Source of the DNA: Synechococcus sp. AG-679-C18
GTDB taxonomy: Bacteria > Cyanobacteriota > Cyanobacteriia > PCC-6307 > Cyanobiaceae
NCBI GenBank assembly: GCA_003210755.1
Contig: QCUL01000008.1
Coordinates: forward strand, 22,871-86,870
Length of the DNA: 64,000 nucleotides
Direction: 5' to 3'
The notes beneath the pieces were generated by a model. The model was not told where the DNA came from, searched no databases, and was given only the letters and a program-made list of their open reading frames with translations. Of this stretch, positions 51,631 to 60,918 are shown piece after piece; the stretch's first letter is position 1; each line of letters starts with the position of its first letter. Position numbers and translations under genes: made by a program.

Positions 51631-54298
51631 GGTACTGAAGACCGCCACGATCACCAATTTTCACTTCTCCCAACCCCTTATCAGCAAGGTTTCGAAGAAG
51701 ATCCTTCCCACGTTCCGCGTTATTTGTTTTCCGTTGAGTTGGCGTCAAACCCTCCTTTATTTTTTTCCAGCTCTGCCAATCACCAAGTTTCAGTGCAATC
51801 TCTTGAATTCGTTGCTCCATGGCACCCACAGCCGCAACAGTCTCACCCCTTCCACCACTAGCAATCGACTCATGGAACGAACTAACCCACCGATCAGACA
51901 GATCCACTAACTTCGCTGCTGCCTCCAAGTGTTTGACTTGAATCTTGCGCCTAACACCGCGATACTCCAGACCTTGAAAGCCTTTATTCACCACTTCAGG
52001 GTCATCCAACGAAGGAACAGGTTCGACGTGCTCGAGCAGCATCAACAACCCCGCAATACGTGGCAGCTTCCCGCCTGATTTCCCCTTCAACGCCCTAAGC
52101 GACGGCTCGGAATGGGCAGCAGCTGCGCTCTGACTCTTCTCCTCATAATTCCGAAACCATGCGCTTGCATCCTTCTGCATGAAGTAGGTCTCCGGCCCCA
52201 ACGCAAACAACCCATTGATCGTCTCCATCAAGTAGCGATCACACGGTTTCATGTGCTGCCCGTACTCCTCATCCGAAACAGCCGAATCGTCAGGCAAAGG
52301 CATCAGCACCTTCTCCAACGGATAAAACAACACCCGAGCCCATTTGCCATTTAGATCCTGGCTCTTCAACAGCTCAACCAGCACACCCTGTTGAATTGCA
52401 CCACCCAAAGAAACATGAGCCTCTGGGAAATACCGATCACCACCAACCCGAATCGTGACGTGTTCATGTCCATCAAACAGTTCCAAAATCAGCTCTTCAT
52501 CACCCCCACTACCACCACTCTTGCCATTTTTATAAAGCCCAAAACTCTCAAAAACAGCTTTTAACTCTTCGCGATATAACAACAACGGAAGTTGCATCCT
52601 GGAGGCCTCAGCCAACCGCTCGCACGTTGCCTCCCCGGTGAAAGTATCAACGTGCAAATACAGCGGAACCGGCTTTGTGATCCCCTTTTTCGCCTGATTC
52701 GGCAGCTCGTTATAAGTGCTGATCCTTTTATCACTCATCTCCTGCACATAAGCCCTCACAGCACGTGTTGGCCCCTTAATAAACCGTTGTGTTTTAGGCG
52801 TCTTCTTCGCGCCAGACTCCCCCGCCTCAGCGGCATAAAGGTTCATTGGCACCACAAAATTGGTGACCTTATTTGCACAAACCTTTGTGCCTAATTTCAC
52901 CGAACCGCTGGCCGCCAACAAAAACGAAAATACGACCGAAAAATCGGAATAGGGCATCCCAGTTCTCGCCCCATCAAGAGCCTGCACCAACTTTCCAGGA
53001 AAAAATTCTTCCAATCGCAACGCCCTGAACTCAGCCTCAATCGCCGCTGTTGTCGCTAACGCTGCTGCCCTGGACTTGCGATCCGCCTCAGCATCATCTG
53101 CCTCTTGCATTCGCTTGGCAATCTGATTAATTGCCGACTGACTAAATGGCGAAGCATGAGCCAACTCAGCTGTGAGCACCGCCATCGAAGCAGGATCACT
53201 GGACTGATCAATCGCCCGCCTCAAATTATCCTCAACCTCCGCAATCCCCATCTGGGCGACTGGTGATTTTGTGGTTTGTTGCGTTGTCTTAGGTCGTGGG
53301 GGCAGCACAAGGCCACCATCTTTCCCTTTTTCGATCAACAAACCCAACGCATCTTCAAACGATCCCTCATCCATCTGCTCAAACTTGTTCAGACAATCGT
53401 TGTCATCAACAAACCCCGGCATCCGCCTACTGAACGCAAGAAATGCCTTCACAGCGACCGCTGAATCAATCTCGTTCTGCTCAACCGACGCCTTCATCAA
53501 CGAACAAACGTGCATCCACGGTTCGTAACCATTTCCGTCCTTCTTATCCAGCCACTTCTCCGCCAAACAAGTGAGCCGCTCACCATTGCACCAACCCCAC
53601 CAATCGGGCTCATTTGGTGCCTTTTCCTCCGGCAAATTCACAAACCCTTTGCGCTTCTCCCCCCTGCTGCCCCGACGTTCTGCCTTCTCGTCCGCAACGA
53701 ATTGGTGATGCTTGATCAACAGATCGATCACCACATCCGGCAATGGCGCCACATCATCAGGATCGCCATTCAGCCAGCAGTAATGGAGATCATGGGGCGA
53801 CGGATGTTGTCCCAACACCACCTGTTGACCGTTAAAACGAACCTCAATCCCTTGTTTCTTATCGGCAGCCCCTGAGGCATCGTGTTCAGGATCAGGAATC
53901 GACACCTCAGTCTTAATCGAGATGTTTTTCGAAACCTTCACCCCCGCTGCTGCCAAACGTTGGACCTGATCGGACGAGGGTTTCTGATAGATACCTGCAT
54001 ACCGTCCTTCCCTTCCACTGGAGACCATCCACGTGTTGGGCAGCACAAGAGCCACCCCGTAGTTCTCTTCAAGCCATTTTTCAACTATCGGGCCATCAAT
54101 ATCGACAGCAGTGAATCGATCGTTGAGAAGTAACCCCACCATCCTGATCTGCCCATTCATCGAGGCGATCTGACTATGTGATTTGGGGTTTTGTTCCCAA
54201 CCCTCACCGATTGGCCTCTTATCCCCACGAACTGCTTTAACGGGAATTAAGGGCAACCCTTCCAGCTGTTTTAGCTGTTGTTGTGCTTGATCATTCAT
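51593..54298 (-). CDS. DUF3987-type primase/helicase-like replication protein
   Basis: A 901-residue protein. The N-terminal part looks like a primase-polymerase domain (LPLIPVKAVRGDKRPIGEGW; DRFTAVDIDGP as acidic site; GIEVRFNGQQVVLG). The C-terminal half (about 440-780) has the DUF3987 pattern: FSVVFSFLLAASGSVKLGTK, LYAAEAGESGAKKTPKTQRF, LPLLLYREELKAVFESFG. The canonical Walker A is not obvious (GESGAKKT is a candidate). It probably starts replication of the excised element. Confidence 0.8.
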   Translation of the reverse strand: MNDQAQQQLKQLEGLPLIPVKAVRGDKRPIGEGWEQNPKSHSQIASMNGQIRMVGLLLNDRFTAVDIDGPIVEKWLEENYGVALVLPNTWMVSSGREGRYAGIYQKPSSDQVQRLAAAGVKVSKNISIKTEVSIPDPEHDASGAADKKQGIEVRFNGQQVVLGQHPSPHDLHYCWLNGDPDDVAPLPDVVIDLLIKHHQFVADEKAERRGSRGEKRKGFVNLPEEKAPNEPDWWGWCNGERLTCLAEKWLDKKDGNGYEPWMHVCSLMKASVEQNEIDSAVAVKAFLAFSRRMPGFVDDNDCLNKFEQMDEGSFEDALGLLIEKGKDGGLVLPPRPKTTQQTTKSPVAQMGIAEVEDNLRRAIDQSSDPASMAVLTAELAHASPFSQSAINQIAKRMQEADDAEADRKSRAAALATTAAIEAEFRALRLEEFFPGKLVQALDGARTGMPYSDFSVVFSFLLAASGSVKLGTKVCANKVTNFVVPMNLYAAEAGESGAKKTPKTQRFIKGPTRAVRAYVQEMSDKRISTYNELPNQAKKGITKPVPLYLHVDTFTGEATCERLAEASRMQLPLLLYREELKAVFESFGLYKNGKSGGSGGDEELILELFDGHEHVTIRVGGDRYFPEAHVSLGGAIQQGVLVELLKSQDLNGKWARVLFYPLEKVLMPLPDDSAVSDEEYGQHMKPCDRYLMETINGLFALGPETYFMQKDASAWFRNYEEKSQSAAAAHSEPSLRALKGKSGGKLPRIAGLLMLLEHVEPVPSLDDPEVVNKGFQGLEYRGVRRKIQVKHLEAAAKLVDLSDRWVSSFHESIASGGRGETVAAVGAMEQRIQEIALKLGDWQSWKKIKEGLTPTQRKTNNAERGKDLLRNLADKGLGEVKIGDRGGLQYRALRGEGGTWGE

Positions 54299-54861
54299 CA
54301 GCCCAATTCCCCCTTTATGAGATCAGCGATTTGAGCTGCCCGGCGAGCGTTCTGTTGATCGCGGATGGACTGACGACAATTCAGGGCGTCAACGAATCCA
54401 GCCCAGGTTTGGCGTTGTTGGTAAATGCGAAACGGGGGATTCCACAGGGCGAAAGCAACCGTTAGTAGCTGATCTTCAGTAATCCACGAATCTTCGTTGA
54501 GCGTGCTGCCATAGAGACGTTTGAAGCTGGCTTTAAGAATCTTGCGATCGATCTGCAGAACGGCCGCGATCATCAATTCATCGTTCGGAATTAAACAGTC
54601 TTCGGGAAGTGACCAGCGGTTTCCCCAAGTGCCGCATTCTTTAACGACATTCCCGATATAAGTACGCCAGAGGCCCGAACATTTGTAGGGCCAGATGTGT
54701 TCAATATTTGCAAAAGTATCACTTGAGTAATTTTCTATCGGGATTGGTAGCTTTATGCCCTTATTAGGAAAGTACATATCAAAGTAAGATTCCTTGTAGC
54801 CACCTGCAAATTTGCAGAAATCGAACTCAAGAATCTCTTTGTTATGTACTACACCCTCCAT
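54298..54861 (-). CDS. Hypothetical protein upstream of the primase-like gene
   Basis: From the ATG at 54861 (MEGVVHNKEILEFDFCKFAG) about 187 residues ending AAQIADLIKGELG, with LPEDCLIPNDELMIAAVLQI and ITEDQLLTVAFALWNPPFRI. The frame is open to 55095, but that part crosses a terminator (55010-55037) and overlaps the regulator gene, so it is rejected. Its stop overlaps the primase start by 1 nt. Function unknown, probably in replication. Confidence 0.6.
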   Translation of the reverse strand: MEGVVHNKEILEFDFCKFAGGYKESYFDMYFPNKGIKLPIPIENYSSDTFANIEHIWPYKCSGLWRTYIGNVVKECGTWGNRWSLPEDCLIPNDELMIAAVLQIDRKILKASFKRLYGSTLNEDSWITEDQLLTVAFALWNPPFRIYQQRQTWAGFVDALNCRQSIRDQQNARRAAQIADLIKGELG

Positions 54862-54924
54862 CTCTAAGTATGAGGAGAGGCTGGGTGTGTTGTCAAAAGT
54901 GTGCTGTTTCACTGTAGTATTGGG

Positions 54925-54972
54925 GAGTTGAAACTTCTGGGTTTTGATGAGTTGAAACTTCTGGGTTTTGAC
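54925..54972. repeat. Two 24-bp tandem repeats
   Basis: GAGTTGAAACTTCTGGGTTT(TGAT) occurs twice in a row, about 65 bp upstream of the 54861 start. Candidate operator or iteron. Confidence 0.6.
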
Positions 54973-55009
54973 TGGTTGGACATCTCGTTTGGCGGCGTAG
55001 GTGTTTGGG

Positions 55010-55037
55010 AAAGCGGCCTTAAAAGGGGGCCGCTTTT
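55010..55037 (-). terminator. Terminator of the RHH regulator gene
   Basis: AAAGCGGCC (55010-55018) pairs with GGCCGCTTT (55028-55036); T-rich on the - strand side. Lies 6 bp after the 55043 gene. Confidence 0.75.
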
Positions 55038-55042
55038 CTGTG

Positions 55043-55255
55043 TCAGAGACAGCTGGAATCCCAGCCCTGCGCTCTTGCAAATTTCTCCAAGGCAAAACGA
55101 ATCACAGTGGATTCACCCACACCCTCAGTAAGCGCGTGAGCCTTGAGATACATGCTCAGTCGCTTCTGCAAACGAACGGTCACTGTTGTATTAAGTGGCT
55201 CACACGACCGCTTTCGAAATTCACGTAAGGACATCGAATCCTGGCCTTCATTCAT
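55043..55255 (-). CDS. Ribbon-helix-helix DNA-binding protein
   Basis: From the ATG at 55255: MNEGQDSMSLREFRKRSCEP, then the RHH domain TTVTVRLQKRLSMYLKAHAL, TEGVGESTVIRFALEKFARA. The strand TVTVRL and two helices fit CopG/Arc-type repressors. 70 residues. Likely element regulator acting on nearby repeats or palindromes. Confidence 0.7.
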   Translation of the reverse strand: MNEGQDSMSLREFRKRSCEPLNTTVTVRLQKRLSMYLKAHALTEGVGESTVIRFALEKFARAQGWDSSCL

Positions 55256-55345
55256 AAACACATGGCGGCGTCTTACATATAAATCTAACCACAAAAACTC
55301 AAACCACAATGTGTAGCTCCTAAATCAAATTAGGCATGTAATACA

Positions 55346-55579
55346 TTACCAATCTCTTACAAGTAGTTCCAACTGATTAATCAATTCAGCGACAATGCCG
55401 TAGTCCACTTCGGTTTCGGAATTGGTGCGCTTTTTGTGAAGTCGGTAGCCTCTTATTCTATTGAGGGTTTCACGCATAGAAAGATCACAAGATTCGGTTA
55501 CTTCGCACAGCGCATCCCGGCTTTCCAGCAGGGCTAACCACGCAGAATCGATGTCTTGTGATGACGATGTGCTGCTCAT
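55346..55579 (-). CDS. Hypothetical protein
   Basis: 77 residues, acidic and helical: MSSTSSSQDIDSAWLALLES, RDALCEVTESCDLSMRETLN, RIRGYRLHKKRTNSETEVDY. No recognised family. Between two regulator genes. Confidence 0.55.
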   Translation of the reverse strand: MSSTSSSQDIDSAWLALLESRDALCEVTESCDLSMRETLNRIRGYRLHKKRTNSETEVDYGIVAELINQLELLVRDW

Positions 55580-55619
55580 TTGTCCGCTTTGCGATATTCC
55601 AGTCTGACTAATCTCATCA

Positions 55620-55865
55620 TCAGCCCTGCTCCATTTGAAGGTCGGATGGGATCAGATAGCCCTGCTCTCGGGCAGCAGCGAACACGGATTCACGATTCCA
55701 GAATTTTGTGGAGTTGTGGTGCGGCCCCTGCTTAAACAGATCAGCACCAAGGAATCCCGATTCGGGGTTGGACCAAACCTTGCGGAAGTGATCGACGCTG
55801 ATGCCCAGGGCTGCTGCCATTGCTGGCGTCGAAAGCCAGTTGCTATCGATGCTGGAGAGTTTCAT
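55620..55865 (-). CDS. Excisionase-like helix-turn-helix protein
   Basis: From the ATG at 55865: MKLSSIDSNWLSTPAMAAAL, GISVDHFRKVWSNPESGFLG, then KFWNRESVFAAAREQGYLIP. The 'STPAMAAALGISVDHFRKV' start is a MerR/excisionase-type winged helix. 81 residues. A candidate recombination directionality factor for the integrase. Confidence 0.55.
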   Translation of the reverse strand: MKLSSIDSNWLSTPAMAAALGISVDHFRKVWSNPESGFLGADLFKQGPHHNSTKFWNRESVFAAAREQGYLIPSDLQMEQG

Positions 55866-56074
55866 CAGCCTTGCTCCTGCATTTGGGTCAGGAGGAAATC
55901 GATGGTGCAATGCCAAGCAATGAGATTGTTTTGGTCATCGACGATGTGGATGCCAAGGTCTTGTTCAGCCTTTGCACCGCGTGGAATTACTAGGCGCTGA
56001 TGGTCAGTCGCAAGCCATCGACGGATGCGTGAAATTGAGGCGGCAGCAGGTGCTGCAGTTGTTGCCGTAGGCAT
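55865..56074 (-). CDS. Hypothetical small protein
   Basis: About 69 residues: MPTATTAAPAAASISRIRRW, LATDHQRLVIPRGAKAEQDL, GIHIVDDQNNLIAWHCTIDF. Its stop overlaps the start of the 55620 gene by 1 nt. Function unknown; the leftmost-transcribed gene of the early operon. Confidence 0.55.
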   Translation of the reverse strand: MPTATTAAPAAASISRIRRWLATDHQRLVIPRGAKAEQDLGIHIVDDQNNLIAWHCTIDFLLTQMQEQG

Positions 56075-56335
56075 CTTGAGCAAGCCCGACTCTTGTCGGG
56101 GGTGAATTGAACTTATTTCCTTGCCCTGTGCTTCCCTCGAATCAGAGGGGTGACGATCCGTCCGTCACTACGGCTGGCGTCCCATCCGAGGATCGCACCA
56201 GCATCGAGATTGCTTTTGGCTGTAGCCGGTGGGCTGATTCACCTCCCGACTTCAAAACCATACACACCCAATCAAACCCTGTCAACATTTATCGCCAATA
56301 TTTGCCTCACTATCTATAGAGTAATACAGTAGTAA

Positions 56336-56512
56336 TTAAGGGGTCTAGGCGACCGCAAAACCGTCCAACGGTGGATCACTGCCAATGAAGCCGCTTCAAT
56401 TTTGCTTGATAGTTCTGTAACCCGGGTTACGGAACTCTTGCCCTTTGAGTTGGCTAGACCCTTAACCCCCCGTGCCACTCCTATTCAGTCGTCCCACCAA
56501 CAATGCGAGTGA
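56336..56512 (+). pseudogene. Remnant related to the 49452 small gene
   Basis: The frame reads GLGDRKTVQRWITANEAASI, LLDSSVTRVTELLPFELARP and ends with a stop at 56510; no start codon. ANEAASILL...VT.VT..LP is shared with the 49452 gene. Confidence 0.4.
56412..56435. promoter_or_regulatory. 24-bp near-perfect palindrome
   Basis: Centre GTAACCCGGGTTAC with GTTC and GAAC outer arms; one mismatch in 12 pairs. About 180 bp from attR; candidate operator or excision site. Confidence 0.4.
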
Positions 56513-56614
56513 TTGGGTGTAATGAGTTGTTTCTGTCCCATTTTGCGAGTTTGAATGCGAGCTTGGGGCAGCAAACAGGGCTAAACCCCCGTGACACACT
56601 ACAAAGTGCCCATA

Positions 56615-56660
56615 CTTTGGGAGCAGGATGTCGCAGGTTCGAATCCTGTCACCCCGATTC
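56615..56660 (+). repeat. attR: 46-bp tRNA-Pro 3' end repeat
   Basis: Perfect copy of 39619-39664 without the tRNA 5' half. GCGAGTG and GCGAGTT motifs at about 56505-56560 may be integrase arm sites. Confidence 0.92.
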
Positions 56661-57515
56661 ACAAAACTTCGGCATTAACCGGCTTCAACGCTGACTCCCC
56701 AAGGAGGCTTTTTAATAAAATCGGCTGGGTGTGCCATGAAGGCTAAGCTTGTAGACGCTTGCCAAGTCACAACCACCTAAAGACAGCCCCCTCGCGATCC
56801 AGTACGAGAGTTTGAAGCAGAAACCAGAGTCAGCGTCAAGCTGAGCCTTGCTGATACAAGTGTCACGGATCAAGATCCATAAAGGAACAAGCCGAAACAC
56901 CACTTGCTCTAGCTGGTTAGACGTAATCCGAATTCATTAAACAAGATCATCAGTAGGCGTTTCCAACGAGCTAAAAAATCGGGATTAGCCAGAGGAACGC
57001 TGAAAGTATTCAATACAAATAATGAAAAGCCTCAAAGGCAGCTCGCTTGCTGAAGGAAAGCAGCAATGCAAACCGGATCAGAAGTGAGGATAATTCGAAG
57101 CTAAATGGAGAGGTTTGCGATGGATAAAGTGGATTCAACGATCAAATAATTGATTGGTTCTGCAGGCTGAACAAATGGTGTGATGAAGAAAATAGGAGCA
57201 GATATAGGATGGTTGATGAGTGGTCTCTACAGAAATGAGAATTTCACTAAAGACTTTCATTGATATGGACTGCGATAAGCTGCGAGATTGACTCTTTTTG
57301 CAAACGTGCTGTCTAAAAACAAAAAACTCATCAAAGAGGGGGAAAACACGTAAACCAAGCAGAAATAAAATGAATTTAGATTCTTGGGTCTAAGATTTCA
57401 CGAGTTGTTGTCGACACATTATTCGAATGAGATCATTGCAATTGCGCCAAAGGACATAGACAGTCCAGGATTATTAATTCTCGCAACCATATGAACAACT
57501 GGAACAACTGCGCAA
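56661..57515. other. Non-coding stretch right of attR
   Basis: About 850 bp of AT-rich DNA with stops in all frames; no gene or clear structure. Confidence 0.5.
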
Positions 57516-57665
57516 ATGAACAAGAGGAACAAATGGGGAGTGATTTGGATGATCAGTGGATTGATCATCTTTACTGCGATAACTGTACAAACAGGCAAGT
57601 GGTACTACCTAGCCCCAGCTGCAATGTGCGCTCAATTGGCAATAAGAATTTCTTTCCCTCGATAG
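57516..57665 (+). CDS. Small membrane protein, 49 aa
   Basis: MNKRNKWGVIWMISGLIIFT, AITVQTGKWYYLAPAAMCAQ, LAIRISFPR. Positively charged N-terminus and two hydrophobic segments (about 8-24 and 29-45) make a convincing small membrane protein. An overlapping frame from 57491 is polar and less convincing. Confidence 0.5.
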   Translation: MNKRNKWGVIWMISGLIIFTAITVQTGKWYYLAPAAMCAQLAIRISFPR

Positions 57666-58805
57666 CTCTAATATTTTCAGGCCATATTCACCAAATGAGA
57701 TTATGAAAACTGGATTAGACCGGTGAGAGAAAAGTGTTAAAGGGTTCTGGAGTGGACAAGTCGCTTATCAAGCTCAAATATAATTACGACTGAACTCATC
57801 TAAAATCGCCAGAAAAAATTTTTACGAGTGGATTAACCTATCCTGTAAAGGGTTAAAAGCAAAAACAAATTAAAGTTATGACTGGGATCTCGCCTACAGG
57901 GATGGGTGATAAATGGACTTTCTCGAACTAAGAAGCATCTAGCAATGGCTACCAATAAATTGGTGAAGGGCCACCATCCAATCGACTTGTAGGTCAGAAG
58001 ATGCGCGAGAAATCACTTCTTTAGTTGAGATTGATCAAGGGCTTCATCAAGGAAATCAACATGCAAAGATTCATGAGATGACATCTCCATTAAGCCACCT
58101 CGTGACGTCGCCGAAAATGTTAAGAACATTAGAACGACGAAAATATCTAGGTTTGTACTGACACTAAAAAATTAAAGAACAGGCCTAAAAATGATTAGTC
58201 CATATCAAAAGAGAAGCAATTCAACTGATAAAACACCTTGCACTTTAGAAGCATCAATCTAAAAGAAAAACCGAAATTAATAACTGACTTGTCCAGAATA
58301 GAAAGCACCAACCAAGATTCAGAAACACTCCCCGAAAAAAGGGATGTACATTTCAATGAGATACAACAAAAAATTCAAACAGCAAAGCAGGTCTAATATC
58401 AATTAACTCTGTACAATAGAAATAGTACCCTCATTGAGTTAAGCCTTAATAAATATTTAAAAAACTTCGATCAGTGAGTTTCCACCCAAGTGACAACGAA
58501 CAGTACATAAGAACAAGTTAAAAACCTTTGGTACATGATAATAAAAATTTGCAAAAGTTGGATACTATTAATCACTAATCAATCGAAAAGTGAAAATGAT
58601 CAGCTCGCGAAAACATTGAATCCAATGTATTAGAAAAAATCAGATTCTTACTGTTCCTGAGCTAACTATATCGGTGTCACCAATAGTATAACTAAAGCTT
58701 GTGAGCAAAATCACAACTCAGCTTGAGACTGATCATCAATTCAATGAGTAAGACCTGCGATGGTGTGAAGAAGGAAAGCAAGAGCTTCTACTACCCTCTA
58801 AACTA
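57666..58805. other. Long stretch without a gene
   Basis: About 1.1 kb of AT-rich DNA with only frames below 30 codons. No repeats, tRNA or terminator recognised. Confidence 0.5.
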
Positions 58806-59156
58806 ATGAACATCATCAAATTAACTGGCGTTACATTTGCACTATCCTCTGCCCTTGTAATCACGAGCTCAACATTGGCAAATGCACAGAATATACAAGG
58901 AATCGTAATACCAAAAACTTGCTCCAATAGCTATATCAATAGGGGTGCTCGTTCCAATAATCGAAGTAAAGCAGTTGAGAAAGCACTAATTCTCTGGAAT
59001 CGAATTGCTCAGCAGAGGGGCTTTTTTACATTCAAAGCAGCAAAAAGACCTAAAGTAAAAGTTGTTGTTTACCCATCTAACAACACTCAAGAGATCATAT
59101 GGAAGGCAAACGTGATTGGATATCCGTGCAGATTTATAAGCATGCGCAGACGTTGA
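58806..59156 (+). CDS. Secreted basic protein, unknown
   Basis: 116 residues with signal peptide (MNIIKLTGVTFALSSALVIT, cleaved near ANAQ). Mature part: TCSNSYINRGARSNNRSKAV, EKALILWNRIAQQRGFFTFK, ending with basic RFISMRRR; two cysteines. No family recognised. Confidence 0.65.
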   Translation: MNIIKLTGVTFALSSALVITSSTLANAQNIQGIVIPKTCSNSYINRGARSNNRSKAVEKALILWNRIAQQRGFFTFKAAKRPKVKVVVYPSNNTQEIIWKANVIGYPCRFISMRRR

Positions 59157-59439
59157 TATTCGCTTTCTAACTTTTAGCCCTATGACTATCAAAGAAAGAC
59201 AAGAGGCACAACACCAACGAAAATTGGGAGAGAATCATTCTTCACTGATCTAAAGATGGCTGAAAAGATCAAAATAAATAATAATCGGTAAAACTAAAAA
59301 TTTACTTAGTTTAAATACCAAACAAATACATAAAAACAAAAAAAATATTGAAAGAAAATGCAGTATTAATGGAATTTAAGATCAACAGACTATGTACATT
59401 ATATAAAAAAACAAACAAGCAAAAATAAAATTAAGTTCA

Positions 59440-59889
59440 TCAGCTCTTGATATTTTTTGGTTTCCCCCTTGCGTACCAAAATTTGTCAACCATCTTTTTT
59501 CCCTCCTTATTCTTAACACTCTTAGCCTTCTTAACTGCCACTGTACTCGCTGGAACCATGGTTAAAATATGCTCTTGGAAATTTCTTGCACTATGCCAAA
59601 CGATTTTTCTTCCATACTTCTGGGGGATCATACACTCCCCATTATAAATGTAAGTTATTAAGCCCATTGGTTTGTTCCAGCCTTGAACTTTAACAGGTTT
59701 TTGGACTTTTTGAATTTCTTTGGGGACAACTGGATTGGCCATAGCAATGTTGACGTATTTGTGCTTTTTAGAAGATTTTGGAATATTCTTTTTAGTAGGC
59801 CAGATTTTGACGAGCCAGGCTTTTGATTTTTTGCTTCCAGACCAGATCTTCCAATAACCAGTGATGTCATGAAGAGTTGCTTGAGCCAT
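59440..59889 (-). CDS. Basic hypothetical protein
   Basis: 149 residues, rich in lysine and tryptophan: MAQATLHDITGYWKIWSGSK, QKVQKPVKVQGWNKPMGLIT, ending KKMVDKFWYARGKPKNIKS. No signal peptide. Function unknown. Confidence 0.55.
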   Translation of the reverse strand: MAQATLHDITGYWKIWSGSKKSKAWLVKIWPTKKNIPKSSKKHKYVNIAMANPVVPKEIQKVQKPVKVQGWNKPMGLITYIYNGECMIPQKYGRKIVWHSARNFQEHILTMVPASTVAVKKAKSVKNKEGKKMVDKFWYARGKPKNIKS

Positions 59890-60198
59890 GATTTAATTTT
59901 GTTATGCATATAGATTTCCCTAGCATCAACTATGAGGCATATTGCAACTATCGAGATGGCAACTTCACGAATTGGCAAGAAAACGAAGTAACACGTCCAA
60001 AGAGAAGCCAAAGACTCTGTCATTCATAGGATATTCTTTAATACACGAACAAACAGCGGTAAAAATCAAAATAACAACTAATAGGAATCAACAAGAATTT
60101 ATTATTTACTTTTTTGATTTCTAGAAATAACAGTAAAACATTTGAAGCTGACATACAGTTTGCTATTCTTATTGTCAAACATTTTTGAACTATCTAGA

Positions 60199-60465
60199 AT
60201 GAAAGTACTCGCATTGGTCACTTACTGCGCTAATGGTAGCGAACTTAGACAAAAATTTAGAATTGAACATCAAAATTATAATAAAAAATTAAAAATAGAT
60301 GGCAACTTAGTAATGGCGGGGTCTGATACAGACTATTCGATTAGCGTACGTGTTTACGAGGCCGAGAACCTTCAAACTGTAGAGAAAATTATCGAGCTAG
60401 ATCCGTATTTTACAAATACAATATGGACCAATTTTACACTATATCCGTTTAATCAAGTTTATTGA
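60199..60465 (+). CDS. YciI-like protein
   Basis: From the ATG at 60199: MKVLALVTYCANGSELRQKF, RIEHQNYNKKLKIDGNLVMA, GSDTDYSISVRVYEAENLQT. The opening strand, the H-x(n)-L region and GNLVMAG followed by VYEAENLQTVEKIIELDPY fit the YciI/dimeric alpha-beta fold. 88 residues. Reaction unknown for this branch. Confidence 0.6.
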   Translation: MKVLALVTYCANGSELRQKFRIEHQNYNKKLKIDGNLVMAGSDTDYSISVRVYEAENLQTVEKIIELDPYFTNTIWTNFTLYPFNQVY

Positions 60466-60918
60466 ATAAGTAAAAAAGATTATATCGGGCGGAACAAATA
60501 AGCCCTTGTGATTGGTGCTAACAATGATTGCTATCATTGGAAAAGTAATAAAATAGAGAAGTGGCTGAATAGAAGCCATTATAATATCAAAGACACTCAT
60601 AGGACATAATAACAACAGGCAATCCAATCCTTTTTTTTAAGCGAGTGTCAAATTCTATTTTCAAATCAACCTTGACTAAGACAAACAAATCAGGCCCAGC
60701 AATAAATATTTTACGATCATAAAAAGGGAGATTTTAATCCCCCTATGAAAAGAATAATCCAACTCCCAGTGAAATATTCGCACAAATAAGGACTGGCTAA
60801 AAATTTGCAGAAGGGGGCGCGTAATAATTTTAATTAACGTATTCAAAAAGGAAACAACCTCAAATTCAATAACCTGAGGAATCAAGTCATCTCATCATCG
60901 TTAACCCTAACTGTGAAA
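60466..60918. other. Spacer, nothing seen
   Basis: About 450 bp, AT-rich; open frames on the - strand are hydrophobic but not convincing. Confidence 0.45.

Larger units (their letters stand above)
39619..56660. mobile_element. Integrative satellite-like element in tRNA-Pro (about 17.0 kb)
   Basis: Bounded by a perfect 46-bp repeat of the tRNA-Pro 3' end (39619-39664 and 56615-56660), with the integrase just inside the tRNA end. It carries a terminase large subunit, head and tape measure genes, a DUF3987-type replication protein and small regulators, but no portal, major capsid, protease or tail tube gene that I can recognise. This gene set and tRNA site fit satellite-type or tycheposon-like elements of marine picocyanobacteria; the family assignment is inference. 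Confidence 0.85.

Noticed and set aside
54862..55095. N-terminal extension of the 54298 gene
   Set aside because: It crosses a terminator hairpin and a tandem repeat and overlaps the RHH gene; start would be TTG.
56781..56805. CCAGTACGAGAG resembles the 23S rRNA 3' region
   Set aside because: Only about 10 bases match; flanks do not continue as rRNA.
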